A stretch of DNA of 64,000 nt from Myxocyprinus asiaticus (GCF_019703515.2 NC_059362.1:26302826-26366825); one strand, 5' to 3'; shown: positions 44,322-59,397, counted from the stretch's first letter. Made by a program: numbers and translations. Notes: a model not told the origin generated them from the letters alone.

Positions 44322-44369
<48 letters not shown>
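44322..44369. repeat. (CA)n microsatellite
   Basis: About 24 CA units, preceded by a short TC run. Confidence 0.98.
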
Positions 44370-44371
<2 letters not shown>

Positions 44372-47300
44372 GAATGTGTCAAACAGTAATTTATTGCAAG
44401 AGCATTGAAAGTGTGGTTATTTCAGTGAGTGAACCTTAAGATTACCTAATTCAACAAAGCACATACACATTCATAGCAATGTTAATTGTTCACTCAATGA
44501 CCCTTCTTCAATCAAAATAAACTAAATACAAGTTTGGCAAAATACTGTTTTATTTTTGTACTGTCCAGTCACCTTGTTCTTTGATCTAGTACCATTTTTA
44601 CAGTAGAATTTTTCACTCAACACAGGAAAAATGCAGGTTTCATGACTCCACACCATTGCAACACAGTCAATGGAATTCCTCTCTTTACTCACGTAGCACA
44701 CTGTAGTTTATGACTCTGAATAACAGATAACGGTGGAATGTCTAAATCAAGATTTTCTGGCATGTAGATACATGCAAGTTCAAAAGGTGTGTACAGAGGT
44801 AGTGTGAAGTATGTTTTGCCTGCACTAAGATAATGTTAAGAGGTCAGAGCATCTATAATAGACAGATAGAACAGGCATCAAATCAAGCACAACAGCTGGA
44901 ATTTGTTTTGTGTTAGTGTTTAAATAAGAGCACCTTAGATTCCTGTAACAAATTTGGCTGTAACAAAAATCTGAAACTGCTTTGTTTTAATATGCTACGA
45001 ATTAATTTGTAATTTGAAACATTAAAAAGCACAAATATTAGATAATAGCTTTTAAATAAACAAATAATAGCTCCATGGAATTAATTTAGAAGCTTTTGTG
45101 CACCAATAAATGATAAAAACGAAAAGTATGTTAATGGCAAAGTTTACTGATAATGTTAAAAGCCTAAAACAAAACTACAACTGAAACAACTGAATCTAAT
45201 TCTCATTAAATCAAAAGTAACTAATAAAAATAAAACAGTTTATAAAGGAACCTTACTTTGGAAGCAAGATTTGGGTTGAAAAGTAACTGTGCAAAAAAAT
45301 GTGAAGATCTGACACATATGAATGGAGACCAACAAGAACCCTGTGGAACACCTGTGAATGGAGGAAAAAAAGAGAGATGAGAAAAACAAATGAAGGAGGA
45401 GATAATTTTGGGTAAATTAAAATCACAAACTATAAAAGGTGTGATCCTTTAGGTTCACAAAGCAGAAAACATTCAAATATCTGTAAATACAGACTTTGAA
45501 CTGGTTGCAATACAAATCAGTGTCAGTTGAATCCTCACACATTTGATCAATTACAAAGCAACTTCCCTTTTTCAGTGAAAAAAATGGCATGTTAGATTTG
45601 TTTGATTAGATCTGATCTTTTTGCTATGTGTCATGAACGAAACACAAAGACAAAACAATGTCATGATGTTCTTACCAGTCAAGGGCTTGTATGGGGCTGA
45701 AACAAGCACCATCAGAAGAGCCCTTTTATCTCCTCTGTAACAGGGTCAAGGTCAATATCATAAAAACAGGGTCGTGTAGGCAAGCCTGGCATGGTGCTCA
45801 TCTGTAAGAAACGTACAGTTTAATGAGCAAGCAAAACTCTTATAGATATGTATATAATATTTCAATTTTATTTGAAAGTGGTATAGAGGTATCAAACCCA
45901 AGGAAAATGATTTTTGGGCATAAACAATGTCAAAAATGCACACAAGATTAAATGAGTGAGAAAGTGAATTGAGGTATATACTGAATTCAGCATTAGTACT
46001 TGAGGTAGACTATTACTATAGTAATATACATAGTTTGTCTGTGTTAATTCATAACTTTGTTTGAATTTGCCTTTAAGTTTTACTTGGTTTTGTGGCATCA
46101 TAGATTCAGTCACAAAGCAGAGGTTGTTTAACAGATGTCAAAGCACGTTCAATTATTCTATTCTATTTTAGGCATATATTCAGTTACAGACCTTACTGGC
46201 AGACACATCTTGACAACAAACTGAGGGGAATGCTGGAGCCAGTAAAACTAGCCATCTCGAAACAACCCTATGAATGCAACTTTTTTAAAGAGACGATTGC
46301 CATTTCTTAGTAAGTGCTTTATTTTGAAACATTATGTATATCAAATACCATAATGAATAACTAGGCGATTGAGTGGCATATCATGTAAATATTTGTGTTT
46401 TTAAATGGCAATGCATGTATTTTCTCTGAGCTCCAGAAAAGAGATAATTGAAAATTCACTGCAGTGTCTTTTACCTTTGGAAAATGACTGTAATTTTAAG
46501 ACATTACACTCCAATTTTAAAAATCACTGTAGATATAAAACATCTTCAGAACCACGACTCAAACAGAGACAGTTTACTTTGTTGGCAACAAATCTATTAA
46601 TTCTGTCTTAAAGAGCAGGTCATCAAGTTTGAGTTGAGTATTAAGTGGACCATTGCACAACAAGACAGGCACTCAATAGCAGATGCGCTTGACAAATGTA
46701 TTTATTTTTTTATTAAAAGAAGTTTTTGCCCCTTCAAAAATGCTTGCACTTATGTAGTCCTCCAAAGGTTTAGGTTCTGTCAATGGGAACTGAATGCTCC
46801 AATCACCACATCTGGTTTTTGTCCATAAGAAGAACACTGGCATCACACCAGAAGCTTTTCTTGAACTGATCTGAGAAACCTCAGCTACAAGTCTTACACT
46901 CAGTGGCCACTTTCTTAGATACAAAGATACATCGGCTAGTTAATACAAATTGGAAATATCTAAACACATGAATCCATGGATCTAATAAATTGTGCTGTGC
47001 CTAATAACCACAGAGTGTATAACTCCACCATTCAGAATCATAAAATTATTTGAGCTAATTACTAACATAGTCCTGCATTTATAATCTTTATTATACCGCA
47101 TGTTACACAGCTGTACCTACAACAACTACAATCAACAGGCCTGGACATGTTTCAAGAAAATCTATATTCTATTTGGTTCTATTCAATTCTTTTAAAACTT
47201 CCTCCTTAATACTGTAGAAAAAGAGCATTTATTTAAACCAAGCTGCAAAAATGGCTCGTTTGGAAAATTATGGAACTTGTGACATCACAAGGACCATATC

Positions 47301-48108
47301 CATCACCATATAAAATACATATGCAACACCTATTTTTCCGTCATTGCACCCTTGGCCCCGCCCACTGGAGCTTAGTCAGTCACAGAGGAGAAGAGGAGAG
47401 AGATGGGCCTGTCATGGGAGATTCATCCAAAGTGGACTTACACAGGACACTATGCCTCTCTGGATTTAAATGTTTTTCTACATAAATGTGCACTAGATGA
47501 ACGGTTTTGACCGTTATCATACATCTCACGCCGCTTTTAAAAGACGCAATGTCAAGTTATAACTCTAAAAAGGACCCCCCATTGTGTTTCATTCAGCTGT
47601 GCTGTCTTGCTGTTGTGCTGTTTAGAAGGCATCCTGAACATTTTTTGCACCCATCTGTGCTATTTTTAACTGTAAACATCTGTGATCATTTTGATGCGTT
47701 TCCGGCAATGTGTTTAAACAAACTGGGAAAATGTGAGATGTGAAGACCAGCATCTCCGCTTTCAGTGCGAATTCTGCTTTCAGTGCGATTCAAGCTTTCA
47801 AAGGAACTGTTATTGAAAGACGGGCAGTTAAAATTGGACTATTGGATGAAAAACTGCAAGTAGCCAATTTCATTCATGGATATTTCATATGTCATGACTG
47901 TTTGATAGTTTATGCTGTGTTTGAGTGAACAGTTTCATACATTCAGATGAAATGTGTTGGGTGTACATCATGTGTTAACTCTGAAATGTAGTTTTAGTGT
48001 TGTGTGGACTTGATTCATTTTCTTTGGATTTTGTTTCAAATATGCCTGTATTGGAAGGGCTTCATGATGCTAGCCAATCACAACAGTGGGCATTTACACT
48101 GAAGTCTT
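44370..48108. other. Unassigned
   Basis: Short open frames (45758-46113, 46405-46924, 47270-47928) lack domains. ACTCAGTGGCCACTTTCTTAG near 46898 resembles one end of a Tc1-type MITE (CAGTGGCCACTTTATTAGG). 47240-48108 looks like a decayed dispersed repeat. No gene assigned. Confidence 0.35.
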
Positions 48109-48282
48109 AAAGGGCCAGGCAGCTTAAAATTGAGCGTTTCAGACAGAGGGCTAAAGACAGGGTGGAAAATTATTAAAAGTTTTTTTTTTTTTTTTTTTTT
48201 GCACCAAACAGTCATAATTTATTCATATATAATCATTTTCCACCCTGTCTGAAATGCTCAGTTTTAAGCTGCCTGGCCCTTT
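48109..48282. repeat. Foldback element, about 50-bp arms
   Basis: AAAGGGCCAGGCAGCTTAAA and its mirror at 48263-48282; the symmetry extends through TTTCAGACAG and GGGTGGAAAAT. The left arm has an extra 14 bp. Loop with a T-run at 48181-48201. Confidence 0.8.
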
Positions 48283-48504
48283 ATATACAACAGTTCAATG
48301 AACAAGTACATTTTAAAAAATTAGGAAAAAAAAGGTCACAAAAAACGCATTTGTGCATGTAACTACTTTATGCGATGGATCAGAATCTGCCGTTGCTGGT
48401 TCAAACCAAATGATGCATCCAAGCCTTCGTTAGTAATTCAAAAATGTCACTTCAGAAATAGTATCATGGCTAGTGCTGTTTCTAACAAGTAATTGGATTA
48501 ACAA

Positions 48505-48823
48505 GGATGGATGTGTGTGTGTGTGGGGGTGGGTTTGGGTGGTTTACCAGGACATTTTTTTAGGTTACAAACTGATAATTACAAGGGTATTATGCTATAA
48601 ATGTGGTTTGAGGACATTTCTAGTGTCCCCATAATTCAAATTGCTTAAAAAAAAAACAAAAAAACAAAAACAATACTAAACAATGTTTTTTTGAAAATGT
48701 AAAAATGCATAAAGTTTATTGTGAGGGTCAGGTTTAGTGGTAGGGTTAGGGGATAGAATCTATAGTTCATACAGTATAAAAATTATTATGTCTATGGAGA
48801 GTCCTCATAAGGATAGCGGCACC

Positions 48824-48857
<34 letters not shown>
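48505..48857. repeat. Dispersed fish repeat ending in (TG)n
   Basis: Landmarks GGGTTTGGGTGGTTTACCAG, TTTCTAGTGTCCCCATAATT and GGAGAGTCCTCATAAGGATA, then a TG run (48827-48857). I recognise it as a common teleost repeat. Confidence 0.6.
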
Positions 48858-48865
<8 letters not shown>

Positions 48866-50253
48866 TGAGAGTGAGAGTGTGTGTGGAGCATGTGCGATCA
48901 CCTGTTGCCACACCCAAGCAGAGATGCTGTCAGCTTTCTGAAGATCAGCTTTCTCAGTGGAAAAATAGCCATCCAAGCAAGGGTATTTCTCCCTATTTCA
49001 TGGTAGCCGGTGCACAAAAGTCTTTCATTATAGAAACTGCAACATCCTCTGCCATTTTAAATAGCACGTCCTCTCCAATGTGGAAAGTCCGATAAGAGGT
49101 AAGCGCCTTGAGTTTGTGTAATTAATCAGTCTGTTGTGTCTCTCAGCTGTGATGAGCCTTAATGCTGAAGTTGTTCATTTAAAGCAGTTTAAAAGCTATT
49201 TCCTAGCTTTAGTAGTGTAGTAGCGATCACAGAGTGCTGTTGTATGTAAACACTGACTGACACGGATTCACTTCACGTCACCTAACTGGCTCATATTACA
49301 CACAAAAATGATCTTTTGCCACCACCTGCAGGCTAACATATGTAATGTAAAATATTTTTTTTTTTTAAAGATATACAGTAGCTCTTAACACATCTGCACT
49401 GCTCTTACACTTTAGTTTAGAACGGCACGAACACAAGTGGAATGACACACACAGTGAAGCATCTGAGTGATGATGGTGTGAGACCATCAGTACTCATGGA
49501 ACATCTCTCGTCCAATCAGATTCGAGGACCAGAACTAACTGTTGTGTAATATATATAAAGCGTATTTCATGTCCCCTTTAACTAAACTGTGTTTATAAAA
49601 TTGAGTTCTTGCTCTTATCAGGCTCACAATGAGCAGCTTAATGTTTCAGAATATGAATTAAGAATGATTCATAAATGTTGACAGATCAGTGCAAAGAAAT
49701 ACATTTATATATTAAAATACGTTTTCAGTTTTTCATCGCTTTCTGAGAATATGCCAACTCGGGATGCCTTTATAATAATCTCACTCATGGTCTTCATTTT
49801 GATTCTCAAACAACAAAATTTGAAGCCGAAGGTCAACCTGAGTGGCTAATTGATTATATAAAAGAAAAATGAACAGCAAATCTTAAGATACCACACATTA
49901 AAATCAAGTGACTGGCACACATGTGAGAGACAGGCAAAAGAAGGGAATTATCTTAATGAAATTTCATCATTAAAAAGGAAAAAGACAGAGACTTGAAAAC
50001 CAAACAGTACATAATTTATCCAGCTATTTCACCTTGCCCAGTAAATGTTAACCTTTTACGGAGGTTTCAAATCCACTGGATCCAATTTCCAAAAATCTTT
50101 TACAAGTTTACAAGAGGATGCACAATCTTAAATATTTCATTCCTCATGACTTCTTAACATGTTTTCATGTTTCACTGATTAACACCTTTCCTTTTGTCAT
50201 TCAAAGGTTGGAAGTCAGAGGACAACATTCACCATCCCAACACTTTTTATCAG
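48858..50253. other. Unassigned
   Basis: AACTAACTGTTGTGTAAT at 49533-49550 could be the far inverted end of an element starting with ATATACAACAGTT at 48283. No gene. Confidence 0.3.
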
Positions 50254-50909
50254 TTAAAGGAATATTCCTGGGTAGCTCAGTGAGTAAAGACGCCGACTAC
50301 CACTCCTGGAGTTCGCAAGTTCGAATCCAGGGCATGCTGAGTGACTCCAGCCAGGTCTCCTAAGCAACCAAATGAATATTCCAGGTACATGGAATACAAG
50401 TTCAACTCAATCGACAGCATTTGTGGCGTAATATTTATTCCCGCTAAAATACATTTCGACTTGCCTCTCCTTTTCTTTAAAAAAAGCAAATATCTGGGTG
50501 TCAGTGAGGCACTTACAATGGAAGTGAAAGGGACAAATCTGTAAACATTAAAATACTCACTGCTTCAAATGTTTAGCCACAAGACATAAACAATATGCTT
50601 GTTAACATGATTTTAGTGATGAAATTATTTAAACAACTTTACAGCTTAAATTATACACAACTTTTAACAGAAAAATGAATGCAAGTGCTTTTATAAAATT
50701 ATAAGCTTCACATTTTTGCCTTTAAACCCTAAAAATATTGGCCCCATTCACTTCCATTGTTAGTGCTTCACTGTAACCTCAATTTTTTCTTTTTTTTTTC
50801 TTAAGAAAAGGAGGGACAAGTCAAAATAATTTTTTTGTGGTAATCAACATTATGCCACAAATGCTGTCGATTGAGCTTAACTTGTATTGAAACCAGAATA
50901 TTGCTTTAA
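50254..50909 (+). mobile_element. TTAA-type MITE (GGAATATTCC family), carrying a SINE piece
   Basis: Starts TTAAAGGAATATTCC (50254) and ends AGAATATTGCTTTAA. Internal landmarks GTGAGGCACTTACAATGGAA and CATTATGCCACAAATGCTGT match the copy at 16631-17413. A 105-bp SINE fragment lies in the left terminus. Confidence 0.8.
50269..50373 (+). mobile_element. 5' half of the tRNA-SINE with 9-bp target duplication
   Basis: Box A (TAGCTCAGTGAG) and box B (AAGTTCGAATCC) are kept, and the copy matches 175-283 of the first SINE but stops at CAACCAAAT. Perfect flanking repeats GAATATTCC lie at 50260-50268 and 50374-50382. Confidence 0.8.
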
Positions 50910-52529
50910 GAAGCTACTTCCTTTTCCTAACTTTTCTTAGAACAAAGCCTAATTTCTCTCTGAGCCTGTTATGCAAGCTGAGCTTTGAATAATTTAATTC
51001 AAAGAAAGATTCCTCTCAGGCCTGATGGCCCAGCAGCCATTTAATGGCTTATTAGAACAAATTAGCTTCCTTGTAGAAAGATGAGGTGGACTGATGACCA
51101 TTTCCTTCTCAAAAATAAAGCCTGAAAAATGACTGACTTTTAAATGCCTTTGATTCAAATCTGATTCGTCCATTTACTTTATTTTTAAATACATAATTTC
51201 AAGACATTAGACTTTTTTTATCCAACCAGCAGAAAATATTAGAAATAAGTTGGCAACCTGATAAAGGGTAGGGTCTGGGGCAGTGGTTCTTAACTGGTTT
51301 CGATTAAATTTACATTGGACATCAAGTGGTAAACCAACACAGTACAAAAATTGTTTATTGTACCGTTATTGTATCATAAAGAAACCAAATCCAGCACTGC
51401 TTCAGCAAACAGCAAATTAACTTAAAGTCAAAGTCATCCCATTTGCTGAGAAATTAATGTTGGGACATCTTTTGCCTCCAAAAACATACAAGGGATTCAG
51501 TTTACTGGGATTCAAATTGAATGTGAAATTACAGAGATTGTTTCTTCCTCTAAAAGTTCATTTTGTGCTCAGTTATCTGCTCATTACCAAACATAACAAA
51601 ATGGAAAACAAGGATGCTATTCTAAATTAAGCCAATAAATTCCCCCAGTTATTTCCATACACAATACTCCATTATGTTGTTACTGACAATGATCAAAAAG
51701 AAGTGTACTGCTCCAAGCAATTTGATTCCTTACCACATACTGTAGTCTGTTAATACTTCCTACGAGCATGCTCATGCATAAAATGCTATTGACATGTGTT
51801 CATGTCAGTGTGTTGGTCAGGTTGCCAAAACACCATAAGCCTTTTAAACAGTATCATCAGGAATCCATTGTGTGGCTTACAGCAGACACAGATTTGGGCA
51901 ATACATTTCCTGAGTGAAGGCTAAGATTTGCTGAGTCCCATTGTTCTTTGGCTGACCCCTCCCTCACATATCTGCTGCATGACATCAGTTACTTCCTCCT
52001 TTAACCCCCAAAGCTTTGTCCCTCGGGGGCTACCATTGGAAGTAACATGCAGGCAAAGACACACCTGTCTTGTAGACCAAGCTTAACCTCCACAGTTATG
52101 TACAGAAAATGATTGTTACGGATTACTTTTTTGGATAAAGATTGGACACATTTTAATTTTATATTCATTTAGTTATATTCTTAATTGAATAGCAATGACC
52201 AATGACAGACAAAGGGAGTATTCTGGAAACCTGCTTTGAAAATGGTCAATAATTTTGCAAATACTAATAATTTTGATGATTTACTTCTGACTGTTTTACC
52301 TGTTGTAGTATAGGTAGTGTCTAATGTAAAAAATCAAATCAAATCATGGTGAAATAGAGAAAAAGACATTTTTACTATGACTTCGTCTTCTACCATTTGC
52401 TATATTCCCCTTCTGCCTCTGCCTATTCTTGGGGTGGTAGAATTGTTATCATATGCTGTTGATGTTGACAAAACTCTGATATTTGGATTTCTTCTGACAA
52501 AGAGAGTTCTAGTGGGAGACTGAATCTAA
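50910..52529. other. Unassigned
   Basis: GGCAGTGGTTCTTAACTGG at about 51279 resembles a hAT terminus. No gene. Confidence 0.35.
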
Positions 52530-52840
52530 CAGGAGATTACACGCAAGTTCAAAGCACTGGCAGTAAAGTTTGAGAGGGGTTGAAGGTAAGAGATCACAAG
52601 CACTGGCCCCGTGTCCCGCAGCAGGCCATGGAGATGAAAGGGGACAGAGCAGCGGTCAGACCGGAGGGGCTGGGTCACAGCTACCCTTCTCCCAGCATGG
52701 CGCACTGCAGACGCCTCACCCCAACCCCGACTCATCATCGCAGTCAGGACCTCTCTCTCAACCCGGAAATGACCTTGCTTCTCTGAGACTCAACCCAGCC
52801 AACAAAACACACAAGGACCTAAACATGCTAGTACATACAA
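52530..52840 (+). other. GC-rich open block, candidate exon
   Basis: Far richer in G and C than its surroundings and open in two plus-strand frames: 52570-52926 and 52580-52786, the latter containing MEMKGDRAAVRPEG after GTCCCGCAGCAGGCC. GAAGGTAAGAG at 52582-52592 looks like a splice donor. No domain was recognised and the minus strand is also open, so strand and function are unknown. It ends 30 bp before a Tc1 element. Confidence 0.3.
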
Positions 52841-52870
52841 AAATGCTGGCAAAATCAAACTGGGGAACTA

Positions 52871-54422
<1,552 letters not shown>

Positions 54423-55185
54423 ATATAAAAGAAACTTGACCAAGAGGAAGTGCAGGTCAAAGCTGACTAACATTACAGAGCAGAGGGAACACCAGTGGAC
54501 AAAGATAATGCCCTAAACATGTTATTTATTACACAATGTTGCGATAAACTGAGTGATGTAATAAAGTGACAAGCACTACAAGCTCTTTTTGATGTTCATT
54601 AGGTTTTGTTCTATCCAGCCGTGACAAGCTACAGGACATTTAGTAAGCTGCCTTGTTTCCATTTCAGCTGCACTGTCTAATCCCAGTGAGACAGACAAAT
54701 TGCTTGATGGATTTTTTTTTCCAAATATATTTGACCTCTTGATACTGTAGAATATTTTAAAGTCAAGAATTAATATTTCTTTTATATTTTTCACATATAT
54801 ATTTAGTTTTTGGGTTAAGAGATTGGCCACCATTCAGAGAATGTCTGAAAATATGGAACGATCTGTGGCATTGGGACAACGAATGTGCGGTTTCTATTCA
54901 ACCAAAATGCGAACTCTGAACAAGCTGATTTAAGTTTATAACCCATTTCATTTGGAGGGATGTCTGATATAGACCATCCATGCAGCTAGACTGCAAGGGT
55001 TCTTGTGTAATGATACACCTGAAACTAATGTATTCTATTCCCTCACGTCATCTTTTTTACTGACAGTGACATGCTTTTGCTCTAAGCTATTTCTATGAAT
55101 TTACGATGAAGTAACGTGGGAAGTTATTCACTTGTGAAAAGCACCAGTGAAGATGAAACACAAACGAGTAAAAGATAGCAATATA
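54423..55185. other. Unassigned
   Basis: No gene or clear repeat. Confidence 0.3.
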
Positions 55186-55729
55186 CACTCACTGAGAACT
55201 TTATTAGGAACACTATGGTCCTAATAAAGTGCCCAACATGGTCTTCTGCAGTTGTATCCCATCCGCCTCAAGGTTCGACGTGTTGTGCATTCTGAGATGC
55301 TATTCTGCTCACAACAATTGGACAGAGGGGTTATCGGAGTTACTGTAGCCTTTGTCAGCTCGAACCAGTCTGGCCATTCTCCGTTGACTTCTCTCATCAA
55401 CAAGGCGCTTCTGTCCGTAGAACTGCCGCTCACTGGATGTTTTTTGTTTTTGGAACCATTCGGAGTGAACTCTAGAGACTGTTGTGCGTGATAATCCCAG
55501 CAGTTACAGAAATACTCGAACCATCCCGTCTGGCACCAACAATCATGCCACAGTCTAAATAACTGAAAACACATTTTTTCCCCATTCTGATGATTGGGGT
55601 GAACATAAACTGAAGTATATGTACCTGTATATGCATGATTTTATGCACTTAACTGCTGCCACAGGAATGGCTGATTAGATGAATCGCATGAATAACTAGG
55701 TGTACCTAATAAAGTGCTCCGTTAGTGTG
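55186..55729 (-). mobile_element. Tc1-derived MITE
   Basis: TA-flanked (55184-55185, 55730-55731). Ends CACTCACTGAGAACTTTATT and AATAAAGTGCTCCGTTAGTG are inverted repeats. It contains only the N-terminal coding part of a Tc1 transposase; the catalytic part is absent, so it needed a helper. Confidence 0.85.
55221..55574 (-). pseudogene. Tc1 transposase, DNA-binding part only
   Basis: Minus-strand frame of 117 codons. Its C-terminal part has TKATVTPITPLSNCCEQNSI and TTRRTLRRMGYNCRRP, the second helix-turn-helix of a Tc1 transposase with the (G)RRP linker. The start of the first helix-turn-helix is in another frame (CDCGMIVGAR-like, near 55540). The DDE domain is not in the element. The frame covers most of the distance between the terminal repeats, so the loss of the catalytic part is a property of this MITE family rather than local decay. 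Confidence 0.75.
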
Positions 55730-56773
55730 TATTTTTATTCACAATACACTAAACAAAGAATTGCAATTTTATTGCATCACGACCAGTGGTGGAAAGCGTA
55801 CTGATATTTTTTTTTAAATTTTTTTTTACTTAAGTAAAAGTAATGCTAAGAAATAATTCACTTGAGTACAAGTAGAAGTACTGAGAAATATTATGACTCA
55901 AGTAAGAAAAATTAAGTAGTTTGCCAAAAAGCTACAAGTAATTACGTTTCAAGTTACTTTATGAAAATTATACTTTAGTATATACGCTTCCATTTTTAGA
56001 ACACAAAGGCATTTTTGTTCTTGAAAGAAAGTGATGCTTCCTTTCACCAAGGATGCATTAAGTTGATCAAAAATACTGCCAAAATCATTAATTGCAAATT
56101 ATTATTACGGTTTGAAATAATTGTTTTAAGTGATATTTATAAAAAAAAATCTTTACCCATGATGGAAAACATATACTGTCACCTATTCCTTACAAAAGCA
56201 TTCTAAAGTGCTAATTTTGTACTCAAGAAAATTCTTATTATTAGAACAATTGAAAATGGTTCCACTACCATGCGGAAATCACAATACAGTGTTTTATTTC
56301 CCCATTTGCTGAGGTATTGAGTTCTTACAAGTTGCTTTACATTTGCAGGTCAAATTTTGGTTTTAAAAACAGGCAAAAAGAAACGCATTTCCCCTGAAAT
56401 TCTATTTTCTCCTAGTCTACTGATTTAGAGAGATGAAGGCTATTTAATGCATTACTGTTTTGAAAAAATAATCTCTAACCAGGATAGAGAGGGAAGTGGA
56501 TGGCCCAGATGAACAACAAAAAGACAAGTAAATCAAGGTCTCTAGTTAGAGAAACTGACTCCTCACAGGTCCTAAACTAGCAGCTTCTAAATGCCAAAGA
56601 CCTGCATTGCTGCAAGATGATACTTGGACAAACAGAAAATTAAGAATACAACATTTGTTTAAACAGAAATAGCCATTTGTAAAATTCTAAATGTCTCTAA
56701 ATTGTCTGTAAACTACATAATGTGCATTGTGACTGAAACACATTCCTATTTCAGGTTTATTCTCATTCACATA

Positions 56774-58049
56774 CACTGGCGGACAGAAGTTTGGAATAAT
56801 GCGTTTTTTTATTGAGAGGAACCATAATTAAATAAGCATTGTTGCTATGTTCACTGGCGACCAAAAGTTTGGAATAATGTACAGATTTTTACAGCTCTTA
56901 TGGAAAGAAATTGGCACTTTTATTCACCAAAGTGACATTCAAATGATCACAATGTATAGTCAGGATATTAATAACGTGAAAAATTACTATTATAGTTTGA
57001 TAAAAAACGTTAAACTACTTCAAAGAGTTCTCATCAAAACAATCCTCCATGTGCAGCAATGACAGCTTTGCAGATCCTTGGCATTCTAGCTGTCAGTTTG
57101 TCCAGACACTCAGGTGACATTTCACCCCACGCTTCCTGTAGCACTTGCCATAGATGTGGCTGTCTTGTCTGGCACTTCTCACGCACCTTACAGTCTAGCT
57201 GATCCCACAAAAGCTCAATGGGGTTAAGATCCATAACACTCTTTTCCAATTATCTGTTGTCCAATGTCTGTGTTTCTTTGCCCACTCTATCCTCTTCTTT
57301 TTGTTTTATCTGTTTTAAAAGTGGCTTTTTCTTTGCAATTCTTCCCATAAGGCCTGCACCCCGAGTCTTCTCTTTACTTTTGTACATGAAACTGGTGTTG
57401 AGCGGGTAGAATTCAGTGAAGCTGTCAGCTGAGGACATGTGAGGCATCTATTTCTCAAACTAGAGACTTTGATGTACTTATCCTCTTGTTTAGTTGTACA
57501 TCTGGCCTTCCAAATCTCTTTCTGTCCTTTGTCTTTGAAGACTGTAGTGTACACCTTTGTATGAAGTCTTCAGTTTTTTTTTTTGGCAATTTCAAGCATT
57601 GTATAGCCTTCATTCCTCAAAACAATGATTGACTGATGAGTTTCTAGAGAAAGCGGTTTCATTTTTATAATTTTTGACCTAATACAGACCTTAAGACATG
57701 CAAGACTATTGCATACTGTGGCAACTCAAAATCAAACACAAGCTTTATTTAACGAACCAAATAGCTTTCAGCAGTGTTTGATATTATGGCAAGTGATTTT
57801 CTAGTACCAAATTAGCAATTTAGCATGATTACTCAAGGATAAGGTGTTGGAGTGATGGCTGCTGGAAATGGGTCCTGTCTAGATTTGATCAAAAATGACT
57901 TTTCAAATAGTGATGGTGCTGTTTTTTACATCAGTAATGTCCTGACTATACTTTGTGATCAGCTGAATGCCACTCTGGTGAATTAAAGTACCAATTTCCT
58001 TCCAAAACAGCTAAATCTGTACATTATTCCAAACATTTGGCCGTCAGTG
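56774..58049 (-). mobile_element. Tc1-type element with IR/DR-like left end
   Basis: Outer ends CACTGGCGGACAGAAGTTTG and its mirror CATTTGGCCGTCAGTG, with TA at 56772-56773 and 58050-58051. A second copy of the end motif (CACTGGCGACCAAAAGTTTG) begins at 56852, giving a doubled left end. The transposase lies on the minus strand. Confidence 0.85.
57034..57662 (-). pseudogene. Tc1-type transposase, central deletion
   Basis: The minus-strand start at 57662 reads MKPLSLETHQSIIVLRNEGY (first helix-turn-helix). After an A-run and frame changes, weakly readable linker sequence follows. The C-terminal part (57249-57034) opens VMDLNPIELLWDQLD, which includes the DLNPIE block with the last catalytic acid, then WGEMSPECLDKLTARMPR to a stop after HGGLF. 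The blocks holding the first two catalytic Asp residues are missing. It cannot be active. Confidence 0.82.
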
Positions 58050-59397
58050 TATGTCCAAGTATGGCTAAGTTAACATACTTTACAAAACTAATATAATGCA
58101 ATATCATAGATGAAATTTATCCTCTTGATATTGCAGCAATTATCCAGATATGGAATGAGATTATCAAGCAAACTGTTATCAATTCCTACATGCCAACTGA
58201 ATAAATAAGGCAAAAATAAACATTTCACAATGTTTAGTGAGAGATATGATTGATTCAAACACTTAAAGTGGTTTTTCTGTATATGTATTCTTGTATTACA
58301 GTGGTAATAATAATGTCTTAATTAACATTATGGTTATTTATCATACCGAGATATTATTATTATTATTAAATAAATTGTAGCATTTGGTTACATTATGTTT
58401 TGTGTTTTCTCATACCTTCTTTATATAACATCCATCCCCTGCGCACTATTGGCCTCTAGTGGGTGAGGCTTTGCAGACAGATAAACAGCAGCACAGGGTA
58501 GGGAATAACAGTACCCGCTATGACAGTTTCATTTGAACAAGAGGGGCGAACGGTAATGGAATTTAACGTGGGAGAACAATACCAAATTGTTGTCGATTGA
58601 TAGAAGCGGAGTGCGAGGAACCGGACGGCAGGAAAAAAAATAATGTTCAGTGAAAAGTCGAAAGAAGATCGAAATGTAATTGTAACTATATCAGATATTA
58701 ACAATAAAACACGGAAACTCGTTACGTGGGCATTTTTTGCCTCAATATTTTGAATTTTGCCCCAAGTCCCCGTTAATTTCTGACACTATTGGCATTGTAT
58801 CTTTCTATGGTATTAAAAGTTTGTTTTATACATATGTGGGGATATCTTGTTTACTTGCTACTATATGCCAAACTACATTGTGTTAATGTTTGACACAGTT
58901 AAAACATTGCCTACCTTAAAAACAAGTGAATTTTGATCAGCGGTTAAAGGTGTTCAGACGGTTCCCTCGTACCTGCATGAACGGCTTCTTTCCAGAATAA
59001 AATGAAATATGCAGAAAATCACAGTATTACAGTTCTTGTATAGTGACAAGGCAGAAAGTCTTGGAGAAGCTAGAGAAGAGAGGACACCGGCGGCAGTTTA
59101 TGCAAGCTGCTGTGCTCATGATGCTGTGCCTTGTGGGCTTCCATCGTGCTGCGCACAGCACATTTTTGTATAAACAGATTTAGCTCTTATAACTTTCTTC
59201 CTAAAATTTCAGAAATATTATGTATTTTTTTGTACTTTGTAATTGTGGTGAAAAATAACTGTAGCGAAGTTGGATACTTCATTTTTAATCAGCTCAAGTA
59301 AAAGTACTATTATTTATAATTAAATAGCAGAAAAATGTGAAAAATGTACTCAAGTACTGTAACGAGAGTAGTTGTAATTTGTTACTTTCCACCTCTG

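Larger units (their letters stand above)
55784..59397. mobile_element. hAT element (CAGTGGTGGAAAG ends) carrying a Tc1
   Basis: Ends CAGTGGTGGAAAG (55784) and CTTTCCACCTCTG (59397) are inverted repeats, followed inward by ACTTAAGTAAAAGTA-like blocks on both sides. The flanks ATCACGAC (55776-55783) and ATAACGAC (59398-59405) form a 7/8 hAT target duplication. No hAT transposase motif was found in 3.6 kb, so it is probably non-autonomous. Contains a Tc1 at 56774-58049. Confidence 0.8.
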
